Shown here: piece by piece, positions 1-5,267 of the stretch | Layout of the letters: each line of letters begins with the position of its first letter | Position numbering within the stretch: the stretch's first letter is position 1 | Origin: an uncultured Coprococcus sp. | GTDB lineage: Bacteria > Bacillota_A > Clostridia > Lachnospirales > Lachnospiraceae | Assembly (NCBI GenBank): GCA_900767685.1 | Contig: CAAGAB010000266.1 | Span: 1-7,040 of the forward strand | DNA: 7,040 bases | Reading direction: 5' to 3' | Notes under the pieces: model-generated | Seen by the model: only the letters and a program-made list of their open reading frames with translations | What the model was told of the DNA's origin: nothing | Databases searched by the model: none | Program-made: the position numbers and the translations under genes

Positions 1-1111
1 AAGCTCAATCCAGTATGAGAACGATGATGTAATGAAGCCAATCTGGGGCGATGATTACTCAATCTGCTGCTGTGTATCAGCTACACAGACTGGTAAGGAG
101 ATGCAGTTCTTCGGAGCTCGTGCAAACCTTGCTAAGTGTCTTCTTTACGCTATCAATGGTGGTAAGGATGAGAAGTTCCTTGACAAGAAGACTGGTAAGC
201 CAATGCAGGTAGGTCCAGAGTACTCACCTATCACATCAGAGTACCTTGACTATGATGAAGTACTTGCTAAGTACAAGAAGATGCTTGACTGGTTAGCAGG
301 ACTTTATGTAAATATTCTTAACCTCATCCAGTACATGCATGACAAGTACTACTATGAGTCAGCTGAGATGGCACTTATCGATACAGATGTACGTCGTACA
401 TTTGCAACAGGTATCGCTGGATTCTCACACGTAATCGACTCACTGTCAGCAATCAAGTACGCTAAGGTTAAGGTTATCCGTAACGCAGAGACAGGACTTG
501 CTGAGGACTTCGAGATCGAAGGCGAGTTCCCTAAGTATGGTAACGATGACGACAGAGCTGATAACATCGGTGTATGGCTTCTTCATGAGTTCCTTACAGA
601 CATCAAGAAGAGACACACATATCGTAATTCAGAGCCTACAACATCTATCCTTACAATCACATCTAACGTAGTTTATGGTAAGTACACAGGTAACCTTCCA
701 GATGGAAGACGTGCTTGGACACCATTTGCACCAGGTGCTAACCCAAGCTACGGCGCTGAGACATCAGGACTTCTTGCATCACTTAACTCTGTTGCAAAGA
801 TTCCTTATGAGTGGTCACTGGATGGTATCTCAAATACACAGACAATGAACCCATCAGCACTTGGACATGATGAGGAAGAGAGAGCTACAAAGCTTGTAAG
901 CGCAATGGATGGATACTTCGATCAGGGCGCTCATCATCTGAACGTAAACGTATTTGGTAAGGATAAGCTCCTTGATGCTATGGAGAATCCAGATAAGCCA
1001 GAGTACGCTAACTTCACAATCCGTGTATCAGGATATGCTGTTAAGTTCATATCACTTACACGTGAGCAGCAGCTCGATGTTATCAACAGAACATTCCATG
1101 ACTCACTTTAA
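1..1111 (+). CDS. pflB: Pyruvate formate-lyase (formate C-acetyltransferase), C-terminal half
   Basis: Glycyl-radical enzyme that converts pyruvate and CoA to acetyl-CoA and formate in the cytoplasm during anaerobic fermentation. The reading frame is open from base 2 and the first ATG (base 32) is internal: the residues before it ([10 protein letters not shown]) are typical PFL sequence, so the gene starts upstream of the window. The 369 visible residues are about half of the usual 740-760. The active-site cysteine pair lies in the ICCCV segment (bases 62-76), where the family has adjacent cysteines before Val-Ser; here there are three in a row. It is followed by the conserved [12 protein letters not shown] block. 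The glycyl-radical loop RVSGYAVKF is near the C-terminus, with the radical glycine at bases 1031-1033, and the protein ends with the usual [14 protein letters not shown] tail. A strong terminator follows, then the gene for its activase. Codon choice looks restricted, as expected for a highly expressed enzyme (impression, not computed). Confidence 0.97.
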   Translation, partial: SSIQYENDDVMKPIWGDDYSICCCVSATQTGKEMQFFGARANLAKCLLYAINGGKDEKFLDKKTGKPMQVGPEYSPITSEYLDYDEVLAKYKKMLDWLAGLYVNILNLIQYMHDKYYYESAEMALIDTDVRRTFATGIAGFSHVIDSLSAIKYAKVKVIRNAETGLAEDFEIEGEFPKYGNDDDRADNIGVWLLHEFLTDIKKRHTYRNSEPTTSILTITSNVVYGKYTGNLPDGRRAWTPFAPGANPSYGAETSGLLASLNSVAKIPYEWSLDGISNTQTMNPSALGHDEEERATKLVSAMDGYFDQGAHHLNVNVFGKDKLLDAMENPDKPEYANFTIRVSGYAVKFISLTREQQLDVINRTFHDSL

Positions 1112-1176
1112 TTCTTAGCTGACGCTGGATTTTCAGTGAAGTTATAGATGCTTTGTCAGATATAACAAGAACCATG

Positions 1177-1208
1177 GTCCCGGGGATAACCTCTCCGGGA
1201 CTTTTTTT
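1177..1208 (+). terminator. Intrinsic terminator after pflB
   Basis: A 10-bp stem, GTCCCGGGGA (1177-1186) pairing with TCTCCGGGAC (1192-1201) with one G-U pair, encloses a 5-base loop and is followed directly by seven T residues (1202-1208). It lies 66 bp after the pflB stop and should end most pflB transcripts, so pflA is either expressed by read-through at a lower level or from its own promoter. That fits the small amount of activase needed relative to the lyase. Confidence 0.93.
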
Positions 1209-1321
1209 AAGAATATGTATTTATATCTTTTTTATAAGAGATAATAGACATGTAGTTTTGTTTGTAATTACTTTCATTAATTGAGAGTTGTATTTGAATA
1301 GGAAGAACTTAGAGGTGAAAT

Positions 1322-2170
1322 ATGTCTGAAAAGAAACAGGTTTTAGGATATGTCCATTCGACAGAGAGCTTTGGAGCAGTAGATGGTCCGGGCATAAGAT
1401 TTGTAGTTTTTTTACAGGGCTGCAAGATGAGATGTAAATATTGTCACAACCCAGAGACATGGAATCTTGTGACAGACTATAGTAAGCTTTACTCAGATGA
1501 AACAAGCGATGCTGAGAGAGAAGAACTTGAGAAGAAGATAGAAGAGAATACAAAGCTGCTGAAGGATAAGGGCGTCAAGATCGAGGCGAGGACCCCTGAG
1601 GATCTGTTAAAGCAGGCACTCCGCTATAAGCCATATTGGAAAAATGGTGGTGGTATAACAGTGAGCGGTGGTGAGGCACTGCTGCAGATGGATTTCCTCA
1701 TCGAGTTTTTCAAGCTTGCAAAGGCTGAGGGTATTCATACGACAATAGATACAGCCGGCAATCCATTTACAAGGGAGGAGCCATTCTTCTCCAAGTTCAA
1801 TGAGCTGATGAACCTCACAGATCTGTTCCTGCTTGATGTCAAGCAGATCAATGATGACAAGCATAGAGATCTCACAGGATTCTCCAACAGCAATATACTT
1901 GATCTTGCACAGTATCTGTCAGATCAGGGTAAGCATATGTGGATCAGACACGTACTGGTGCCAACCATCACAACTGATGAGGATGATCTGAAGAAGACAA
2001 AGGAGTTCATCGACACTCTTAAGACTGTCGATAAGGTTGAGGTACTTCCATATCACAAGCTTGGAATTACTGAGTGGGAGAGACTTGGAATACCATATAA
2101 GCTTGAGGGAATCGACCCGCCTACTGATGAGGAGCAGAAGCTTGCAAAGAGTATTTTGGAGACTATGTAA
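1322..2170 (+). CDS. pflA: Pyruvate formate-lyase activating enzyme (radical SAM)
   Basis: Cytoplasmic radical-SAM enzyme that uses a [4Fe-4S] cluster and S-adenosylmethionine to abstract a hydrogen from the PFL radical glycine. The cluster motif CxxxCxxC is at Cys34, Cys38 and Cys41, in GCKMRCKYCHNPETW. The SAM-contacting GGE motif is at 116-118 (SGGEALLQ). DVKQIND and the C-terminal LPYHKLG block match the PflA family. The protein is 282 residues against about 246 in E. coli. The extra length is a charged, probably helical insertion at about residues 48-88, between the cluster loop and the GGGITVSGGE strand. The start at 1322 is supported by AGAGGTG (1311-1317) four bases upstream. I see no convincing promoter in the 113 bp between the pflB terminator and this start. 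Confidence 0.96.
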   Translation: MSEKKQVLGYVHSTESFGAVDGPGIRFVVFLQGCKMRCKYCHNPETWNLVTDYSKLYSDETSDAEREELEKKIEENTKLLKDKGVKIEARTPEDLLKQALRYKPYWKNGGGITVSGGEALLQMDFLIEFFKLAKAEGIHTTIDTAGNPFTREEPFFSKFNELMNLTDLFLLDVKQINDDKHRDLTGFSNSNILDLAQYLSDQGKHMWIRHVLVPTITTDEDDLKKTKEFIDTLKTVDKVEVLPYHKLGITEWERLGIPYKLEGIDPPTDEEQKLAKSILETM

Positions 2171-2225
2171 AGTTATCTATGAAACTTCTATATGTAGACA
2201 GGGATACATTTGTTTGTTTGCATTA

Positions 2226-2256
2226 TTGTATAGTTAGGTTGATATAAAAATATAAT
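2226..2256 (+). promoter_or_regulatory. Candidate promoter between pflA and the long hairpin
   Basis: A consensus -10 box TATAAT (2251-2256) has a weak -35 candidate TTGTAT (2226-2231) at a long 19-base spacing. Transcription would begin near 2262, some 13 bases before the long hairpin at 2276-2341. The surroundings are very A/T rich, so the hexamer could occur by chance. Confidence 0.3.
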
Positions 2257-2275
2257 ACTAAAGTTAATATTACTA

Positions 2276-2347
2276 AAAACAGGTGATATACATTGGACAG
2301 AAACGGATATACCGGCTGGTCTTTTGTATATCACCTGTTTTGTTTTA
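2276..2347 (+). terminator. Long perfect hairpin with T-rich tail (pflA terminator or end of a small RNA)
   Basis: AAAACAGGTGATATACA (2276-2292) is perfectly complementary to TGTATATCACCTGTTTT (2325-2341), giving a 17-bp uninterrupted stem with a 32-base apical part. The apical part can form further short pairings (CAG 2298-2300 with CTG 2316-2318, CGG with CCG). The right arm ends in TTTTGTTTT, so the element can act as an intrinsic terminator on the + strand. The A-rich left edge gives a weaker one on the - strand. It lies 105 bp after pflA, which is far for a simple terminator, and the stem is longer than termination needs. Confidence 0.75.
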
Positions 2348-2369
2348 GAAATGGAACAAAAACGTGTAT

Positions 2370-2404
2370 TTGGAATAGATTTTTTATTTTATATGTTATA
2401 ACAT
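2370..2404 (+). promoter_or_regulatory. Possible araC-type gene promoter with 12-bp palindrome
   Basis: The 330 bp between pflA and the regulator gene holds, besides the hairpin, a perfect 12-bp palindrome ATGTTATAACAT (2393-2404). It overlaps a weak promoter-like pair, TTGGAA (2370-2375) and TATGTT (2392-2397), spaced 16 bases. If this is the promoter, the palindrome would cover its -10 box and could be a repressor or autoregulation site. An alternative is that it is chance symmetry in A/T-rich DNA. Nothing else recognisable lies between 2405 and the gene except GGAGG at 2475-2479, which is not followed by a usable start codon. Confidence 0.3.
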
Positions 2405-2502
2405 GGTTAGCAGAGACGAACAGAGATTAGCGTTTTATAACAAAATATTATTGAAAGTGATGCGATCATACAACGGAGGCAAATCTGTATAGCTGGAGTT
2501 CA

Positions 2503-3549
2503 ATGGTAAAGAAGGGAGTGTGTATGGATGTCAGGGTACAGAAATTGATGGAGAAAAGTTCTTATATAAGGAATGTTGTTGGGAGAATTCCGACGGAGAT
2601 GCTGTCATATTTCCTTGATAAAATTCAGTTTAGCGTGTCAGACCTGGAAGGTGAAGTTGTCCGTTTGAAAATGGGAGAAAATGGGCAGTATGTGAGTTTT
2701 TTAAGTCCTATGCAGGGGATTGAAATAATGGAATATTACATGGGCGGATTGGATGACATCCCGGGACACTCCGAGGCAAAAGCACTGGACAATACGATGG
2801 TTATTCATTATTGCAACAGGGGTAGTGCGGAGATAAATATTGACAGTGGCAGGTACGCCTATATGCGTCCGGGTACTCTTTGTATAGAGTGGCGGCAGGA
2901 GACTGGTAAGAAATTCAATTTCTATGATGAGTTATACGGTGGAATTGAGATATCCATCAGCATGGACAGCATCAGTTCGGAGGATGAGAGATTTCTTAGA
3001 AGAGCCGGGATTGATATGGATACACTGAGAAAAGCCTATGAGAGAAATGATCAGTATTATATTGGACAGTGTCATGAAAGGCTTAGACATGCATTTGACG
3101 ATCTTCGGGATATCATAAGTTCGGCGGATAAGGACAGATATTCGTATCTGGTAAATATGCTGAATGTGCTTGACCTTATAAGAACAGATGACATAGATAT
3201 ATTTGACAAACAAATTTACCTGACGAAGGGGCAGAGGCGTATAGCGCAGGAGATTCACGATATGGTAAGGCAGGACCACAGCCGTGAGATAACTATGAAT
3301 GAGCTGGAGAAAATGTATGATCTGAGCTCTGTATCAATCAACAAATATTTTGAGATCATGTATGGAGATACGGTGAAAAGATACATACAGAACCAAAGAA
3401 TGCAGAAGGCGGCAAAGCTGCTAAAAAACAGCGATACTTCGATTGCTGATATAGCACTGGCTGTCGGTTATGAGAGTCAGAGCAAATTTGGTGTGATATT
3501 TAAAAGATATTGCGGTTGTACACCGCTCGAATATAGAAGACGCGGCTAG
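2503..3549 (+). CDS. AraC-family transcriptional regulator
   Basis: DNA-binding regulator of 348 residues. The C-terminal AraC/XylS domain (about 263-346) carries two helix-turn-helix units. The second is the most typical: SIADIALAVGYESQSKFGVIF followed by KRYCGCTPLEYRR, the family's closing signature. The N-terminal 240 residues contain a cupin-like effector segment (about 100-155, around VIHYCNRGSAEI and YMRPGTLCIEW) then a helical linker, so an effector-responsive regulator is likely; the effector is unknown. Two starts are possible. ATG 2503 has GGAG four bases upstream; ATG 2524 has the better AAGGGAG (2512-2518) five bases upstream and would give MDVRVQKLMEKS, 341 residues. I list the longer form, but 2524 is at least as likely. 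The gene directly abuts a relic of an ABC ATPase, which suggests that its former target was a linked ABC transporter. Confidence 0.92.
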   Translation: MVKKGVCMDVRVQKLMEKSSYIRNVVGRIPTEMLSYFLDKIQFSVSDLEGEVVRLKMGENGQYVSFLSPMQGIEIMEYYMGGLDDIPGHSEAKALDNTMVIHYCNRGSAEINIDSGRYAYMRPGTLCIEWRQETGKKFNFYDELYGGIEISISMDSISSEDERFLRRAGIDMDTLRKAYERNDQYYIGQCHERLRHAFDDLRDIISSADKDRYSYLVNMLNVLDLIRTDDIDIFDKQIYLTKGQRRIAQEIHDMVRQDHSREITMNELEKMYDLSSVSINKYFEIMYGDTVKRYIQNQRMQKAAKLLKNSDTSIADIALAVGYESQSKFGVIFKRYCGCTPLEYRRRG

Positions 3550-3665
3550 AGCTGGATGAAGTTATGAAGGCTGTGGATATTGAAAAGTATAAGGACAGAT
3601 TTCCAAATGAATTGTCGGGCTGTCAGCAGCAGAGAGTTGCAATCGCTAGAGCGGTTATTAAACAT
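3546..3665 (+). pseudogene. Relic of an ABC-transporter ATPase (signature segment only)
   Basis: The frame from 3546 encodes LELDEVMKAVDIEKYKDRF and continues as PNELSGCQQQRVAIARAVIKH. This is the helical segment and LSGGQ signature of a MacB/LolD-type ABC ATPase. The Walker A, Q-loop, Walker B, D-loop and H-loop regions are all absent. The family's LSGGQQQ is LSGCQQQ here. Within about 38 residues it matches the intact ATPase at 5268-5966 at roughly 22 positions by my alignment, so it comes from a related but distinct gene. The frame overlaps the last bases of the AraC-type gene (stop at 3547-3549) and runs in frame into the next gene, but the homology stops just before the palindromic element at 3670. 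An ATG at 3564 exists, but I see no strong ribosome binding site for it. I read it as a non-functional deletion remnant. Confidence 0.8.
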
Positions 3666-3669
3666 GTAG

Positions 3670-3709
3670 CGCCAGCCATTTGCCGAAGGCAAATTTTGCA
3701 TGGCTGGTG
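3670..3709. repeat. Compact palindromic element (nested hairpin)
   Basis: CGCCAGCCAT (3670-3679) pairs with ATGGCTGGTG (3700-3709) with one G-U pair. Nested inside, TTGCC (3680-3684) pairs with GGCAA (3688-3692) around a GAA loop, with seven unpaired bases on the 3' side. No T-run follows, so it is not a typical terminator. It begins where the ABC-ATPase homology ends and stops 7 bases before the Shine-Dalgarno of the next gene. Its compact form is that of a dispersed palindromic repeat, but only one copy is visible here. It would also place a stable hairpin in the leader of the downstream mRNA. Confidence 0.6.
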
Positions 3710-3731
3710 TTCAGTTAAGGAGGATAAAATC

Positions 3732-4367
3732 ATGAATAGTTATGTTGCATGGGGAATATTTGGAATAATAAGTGGATTTCTGGCAGCTTTTGCGGATGTA
3801 CCGCTTGTCATGCCAAATCAAAGTGAAAATATTAAGCTTGATGGAGTTTGCCCTTGGTGGGCAGATGCGACCTCAAAGAGATTTAAGGTGTCGTTCTGGC
3901 TTTCATTCTTGGGACAGCCGGGAGGGTATATAGTCATGTGGCTTCTTGCTGATATGATATCAAAAGAGAATACAACACTTGCGTGTATTCTTAAAATCGT
4001 AACATTGCTTGGATGTTATACAGGTCTTATGAGTCATGTTGTTTTCTGCCTTAAACCGCTCCTGTACCAGAAACTCTGCAGGAAGATGTCTGACGATGAA
4101 AACAATGAGGTTATCAAAGCCATCGATCCGATTTTTAATCCGCCAATGTACCTGGCAGGCGTAATGCTCTGGCTCGGCATTGCGGTTACAGTGATAGCAG
4201 CGATCCTTACCGGGGCACTACCTGTTCCAAAGTGGTGCGCCTTCCTTAATCCTATAGGTTCACTTATAGTTCTCATGCCACTCAAGAAGTGTGGTGTCAG
4301 AATCATCGGAGCTCTCGGATTTGGATTTGTGCTGCTTTCGGTGCTGCTTATTATTGCAGGGGTATAA
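3732..4367 (+). CDS. Six-helix membrane protein of unknown function (DUF6796-like, tentative)
   Basis: The 211-residue product is strongly hydrophobic, with likely transmembrane segments at about 4-26, 53-75, 83-107, 139-162, 168-184 and 189-209. Features worth noting are the first helix GIFGIISGFLAAFADVPLV, the tryptophan-rich loop PWWADATSKRFK (41-52), a Gly-Pro-Gly-Gly-like break at 61-65, and a charged loop at 117-129. The pattern recalls uncharacterised 200-residue membrane proteins annotated DUF6796; this is from memory and tentative. The start at 3732 is chosen because AAGGAGG (3717-3723) lies eight bases upstream. The frame is open further back to 3564 only because it happens to join the ABC-ATPase relic, and those residues do not belong to this protein. 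Function and substrate cannot be inferred. Confidence 0.82.
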   Translation: MNSYVAWGIFGIISGFLAAFADVPLVMPNQSENIKLDGVCPWWADATSKRFKVSFWLSFLGQPGGYIVMWLLADMISKENTTLACILKIVTLLGCYTGLMSHVVFCLKPLLYQKLCRKMSDDENNEVIKAIDPIFNPPMYLAGVMLWLGIAVTVIAAILTGALPVPKWCAFLNPIGSLIVLMPLKKCGVRIIGALGFGFVLLSVLLIIAGV

Positions 4368-4399
4368 ACCATATTTAACAAGGATTAATCTGTAAACGA

Positions 4400-4429
4400 T
4401 TGCTGAGTGCAGGCAAAAGAAGATATAAT
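4400..4429 (+). promoter_or_regulatory. Candidate promoter for the thiazoline-hydrolase-like gene
   Basis: TTGCTG (4400-4405) and a consensus TATAAT (4424-4429) are separated by 18 bases, a good sigma-A type match. Transcription would begin near 4436, giving a leader of about 75 bases before the GTG start at 4513. Nothing else stands out in the 145-bp spacer 4368-4512. Confidence 0.55.
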
Positions 4430-4512
4430 GCAAATCAAATGTGTAGAATGGTAAAAAAGGGTTAAAGTTCAAGTTAAGGAAAAAATCATATGAAAGTTTA
4501 GCAGGTGATGAG

Positions 4513-4875
4513 GTGTACAGATATATGCGCAAATATATGATGGATATCGTTGCGGCAAAGAAACATTCGTCAACTGCAAAGATGGAGATAGTACCTGGCT
4601 TTTATTCCATATACAGTAAAATATTTCTTAAAATCATGCGAACGCCTGACTTACAGGTGAGTACGCAGGATAGCGGGAAAGATTACTACGACATCACGAT
4701 CACAAAATGTCTCTGGCATACAGCCTGTGTGGAAAATGGCTGCAGCGAGCTGTGTTCGCTGTTCTGTGATGTCGACGATGTGACGTATGGCGGTTTGAAA
4801 AAGCTGGGGTTCTCACGCACAAAGACACTTGGATACGGCGGGGACTGCTGTGATTTTCATTTCTATAAGAAGTGA
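4513..4875 (+). CDS. L-2-amino-thiazoline-4-carboxylate hydrolase-like protein, short
   Basis: The 120-residue product resembles the C-terminal part of the L-2-amino-thiazoline-4-carboxylic acid hydrolase-like family. The conserved block here runs DYYDITITKCLW (57-68), then ENGCSELCSLFCDVDDV (74-90), then GFSRTKTLGYGGDCCDF (99-115). Cysteines at 66, 72, 77, 81, 85, 112 and 113 include those usually conserved in clostridial members. Family proteins are generally longer (about 150-230 residues, from memory), so the N-terminal helical part seems short. The frame is open upstream to 4447 but has no ATG; the first usable start is GTG 4513 with AGGTGA (4503-4508) just upstream. It could be a 5'-truncated remnant or a real short member. 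The hydrolase activity known for the founding Pseudomonas enzyme should not be assumed. Confidence 0.7.
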   Translation: MYRYMRKYMMDIVAAKKHSSTAKMEIVPGFYSIYSKIFLKIMRTPDLQVSTQDSGKDYYDITITKCLWHTACVENGCSELCSLFCDVDDVTYGGLKKLGFSRTKTLGYGGDCCDFHFYKK

Positions 4876-4989
4876 TACAGAGCATGTTTCAAGAAGAACT
4901 GCAGGGTAGTCATGGGAGATTAGGATAAAAATATCTGCCAGAAGAGCATTGGTACAAGATGATAATATATTGAAAATTAAGGTTTAAAG

Positions 4990-5021
4990 CAGGTTTACTC
5001 GACGTAAGCCTGTTTTTTTTT
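4990..5021 (+). terminator. Intrinsic terminator after the thiazoline-hydrolase-like gene
   Basis: CAGGTTTAC (4990-4998) pairs with GTAAGCCTG (5004-5012) with one G-U pair, around a 5-base loop, followed by nine T residues (5013-5021). It lies 114 bp after the stop codon and insulates the downstream ABC operon. Confidence 0.92.
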
Positions 5022-5063
5022 GCGAAGTGCGAGTTGGAATCGGTGGTTGTACAAGACTTGGCG

Positions 5064-5089
5064 ATTGACACGATAAATTGACATGATAA
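5064..5089 (+). repeat. Tandem 13-bp repeat containing two TTGACA hexamers
   Basis: ATTGACACGATAA (5064-5076) is followed without a gap by ATTGACATGATAA (5077-5089); the copies differ at one base. Each copy contains the consensus -35 hexamer TTGACA (5065-5070 and 5078-5083). It may be a tandem activator site or a small duplication in the promoter region of the ABC genes. Confidence 0.7.
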
Positions 5090-5092
5090 CAT
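5065..5092 (+). promoter_or_regulatory. Candidate upstream promoter P1 of the ABC operon
   Basis: TTGACA (5065-5070) with TAACAT (5087-5092) at a 16-base spacing. The -10 hexamer is identical to that of the downstream promoter. The -10 box runs into the left arm of an 8-bp dyad, ATGAGAAT (5091-5098) with ATTCTCAT (5112-5119), whose position over the start site (near 5099) fits an operator. Confidence 0.4.
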
Positions 5093-5119
5093 GAGAATTT
5101 TGAAGATAGGTATTCTCAT
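5091..5119. promoter_or_regulatory. 8-bp dyad, possible operator
   Basis: ATGAGAAT (5091-5098) and ATTCTCAT (5112-5119) are perfect inverted copies separated by 13 bases. No T-run follows, so it is not a terminator. It would overlap the start site of candidate promoter P1. Confidence 0.45.
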
Positions 5120-5149
5120 AATCTGATAGTTTTAACGTAGTGAAGATTA

Positions 5150-5179
5150 TATGCGAATAAAATATTAAAAATATTCGTA
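5150..5179. promoter_or_regulatory. Upstream copy of TATGCGAA inverted repeat (operator 1)
   Basis: TATGCGAATA (5150-5159) faces TATTCGTA (5172-5179), giving an imperfect dyad of the TATGCGAA half-site with an A/T-only centre. The same arrangement recurs at 5217-5249, about 67 bp downstream. This copy ends 7 bases before the -35 box of the main promoter. Confidence 0.55.
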
Positions 5180-5186
5180 AATCCTA

Positions 5187-5215
5187 TTGACATTCTGGTT
5201 AGCTTTGGCTAACAT
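5187..5215 (+). promoter_or_regulatory. Main candidate promoter P2 of the ABC operon, with internal dyad
   Basis: A consensus -35 TTGACA (5187-5192) and TAACAT (5210-5215, four of six consensus bases) are spaced 17 bases; the start should be near 5222, giving a leader of about 46 bases. The spacer and -10 box hold a perfect 6-bp dyad, GTTAGC (5198-5203) with GCTAAC (5208-5213) around TTTG. A protein bound there would block RNA polymerase. Confidence 0.65.
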
Positions 5216-5216
5216 A

Positions 5217-5249
5217 TATGCGAACAAAACATAAAAAAATATTCGCATA
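5217..5249. promoter_or_regulatory. Downstream copy of TATGCGAA inverted repeat (operator 2)
   Basis: TATGCGAA (5217-5224) and TTCGCATA (5242-5249) are perfect inverted copies separated by 17 bases of nearly pure A/T. The left arm covers the expected start site of P2, so the mRNA would lack part of that arm. This favours a DNA operator over an RNA hairpin. Confidence 0.6.
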
Positions 5250-5267
5250 AAGTATGGAGGATGCAGA

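Noticed and set aside
32..1111. A 359-residue gene starting at ATG 32
   Set aside because: The frame is open to the window edge and the residues before the ATG are conserved PFL sequence; this is an internal methionine of pflB.
1141..1166. GTTATA/TATAAC inverted repeat after pflB
   Set aside because: Only a 6-bp A/T-rich stem with a 14-base loop, easily chance, next to a much stronger terminator.
1221..1864. Minus-strand ORFs opposite pflA
   Set aside because: They lie antisense to a confidently identified gene and show no recognisable protein character; shadows of the coding frame.
2932..3279. Minus-strand ORF opposite the AraC-type gene
   Set aside because: Antisense to a well-supported coding frame, with no ribosome binding site or recognisable motif.
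4430..4455. Micro-ORF encoding MQIKCVEW in the leader of the thiazoline-hydrolase-like gene
   Set aside because: It begins at about the predicted transcription start with no clear Shine-Dalgarno, so translation is unlikely.
4034..4532. Minus-strand ORFs opposite the membrane-protein gene and its downstream spacer
   Set aside because: Composition is that of reverse-complemented hydrophobic codons; no family resemblance.
4910..5119. Minus-strand 69-residue ORF across the terminator and promoter region
   Set aside because: It runs through the T9 terminator hairpin and the 13-bp repeats, and the translation has no recognisable features.
5198..5213. A DtxR/IdeR iron box
   Set aside because: GGTTAG and CTAAC are present, but the centre is too wide for the consensus, so I do not assign it to that family.
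5150..5249. CRISPR-like array from the repeated TATGCGAA units
   Set aside because: Only two imperfect units, with promoter boxes as the intervening sequence; no spacers and no cas genes.
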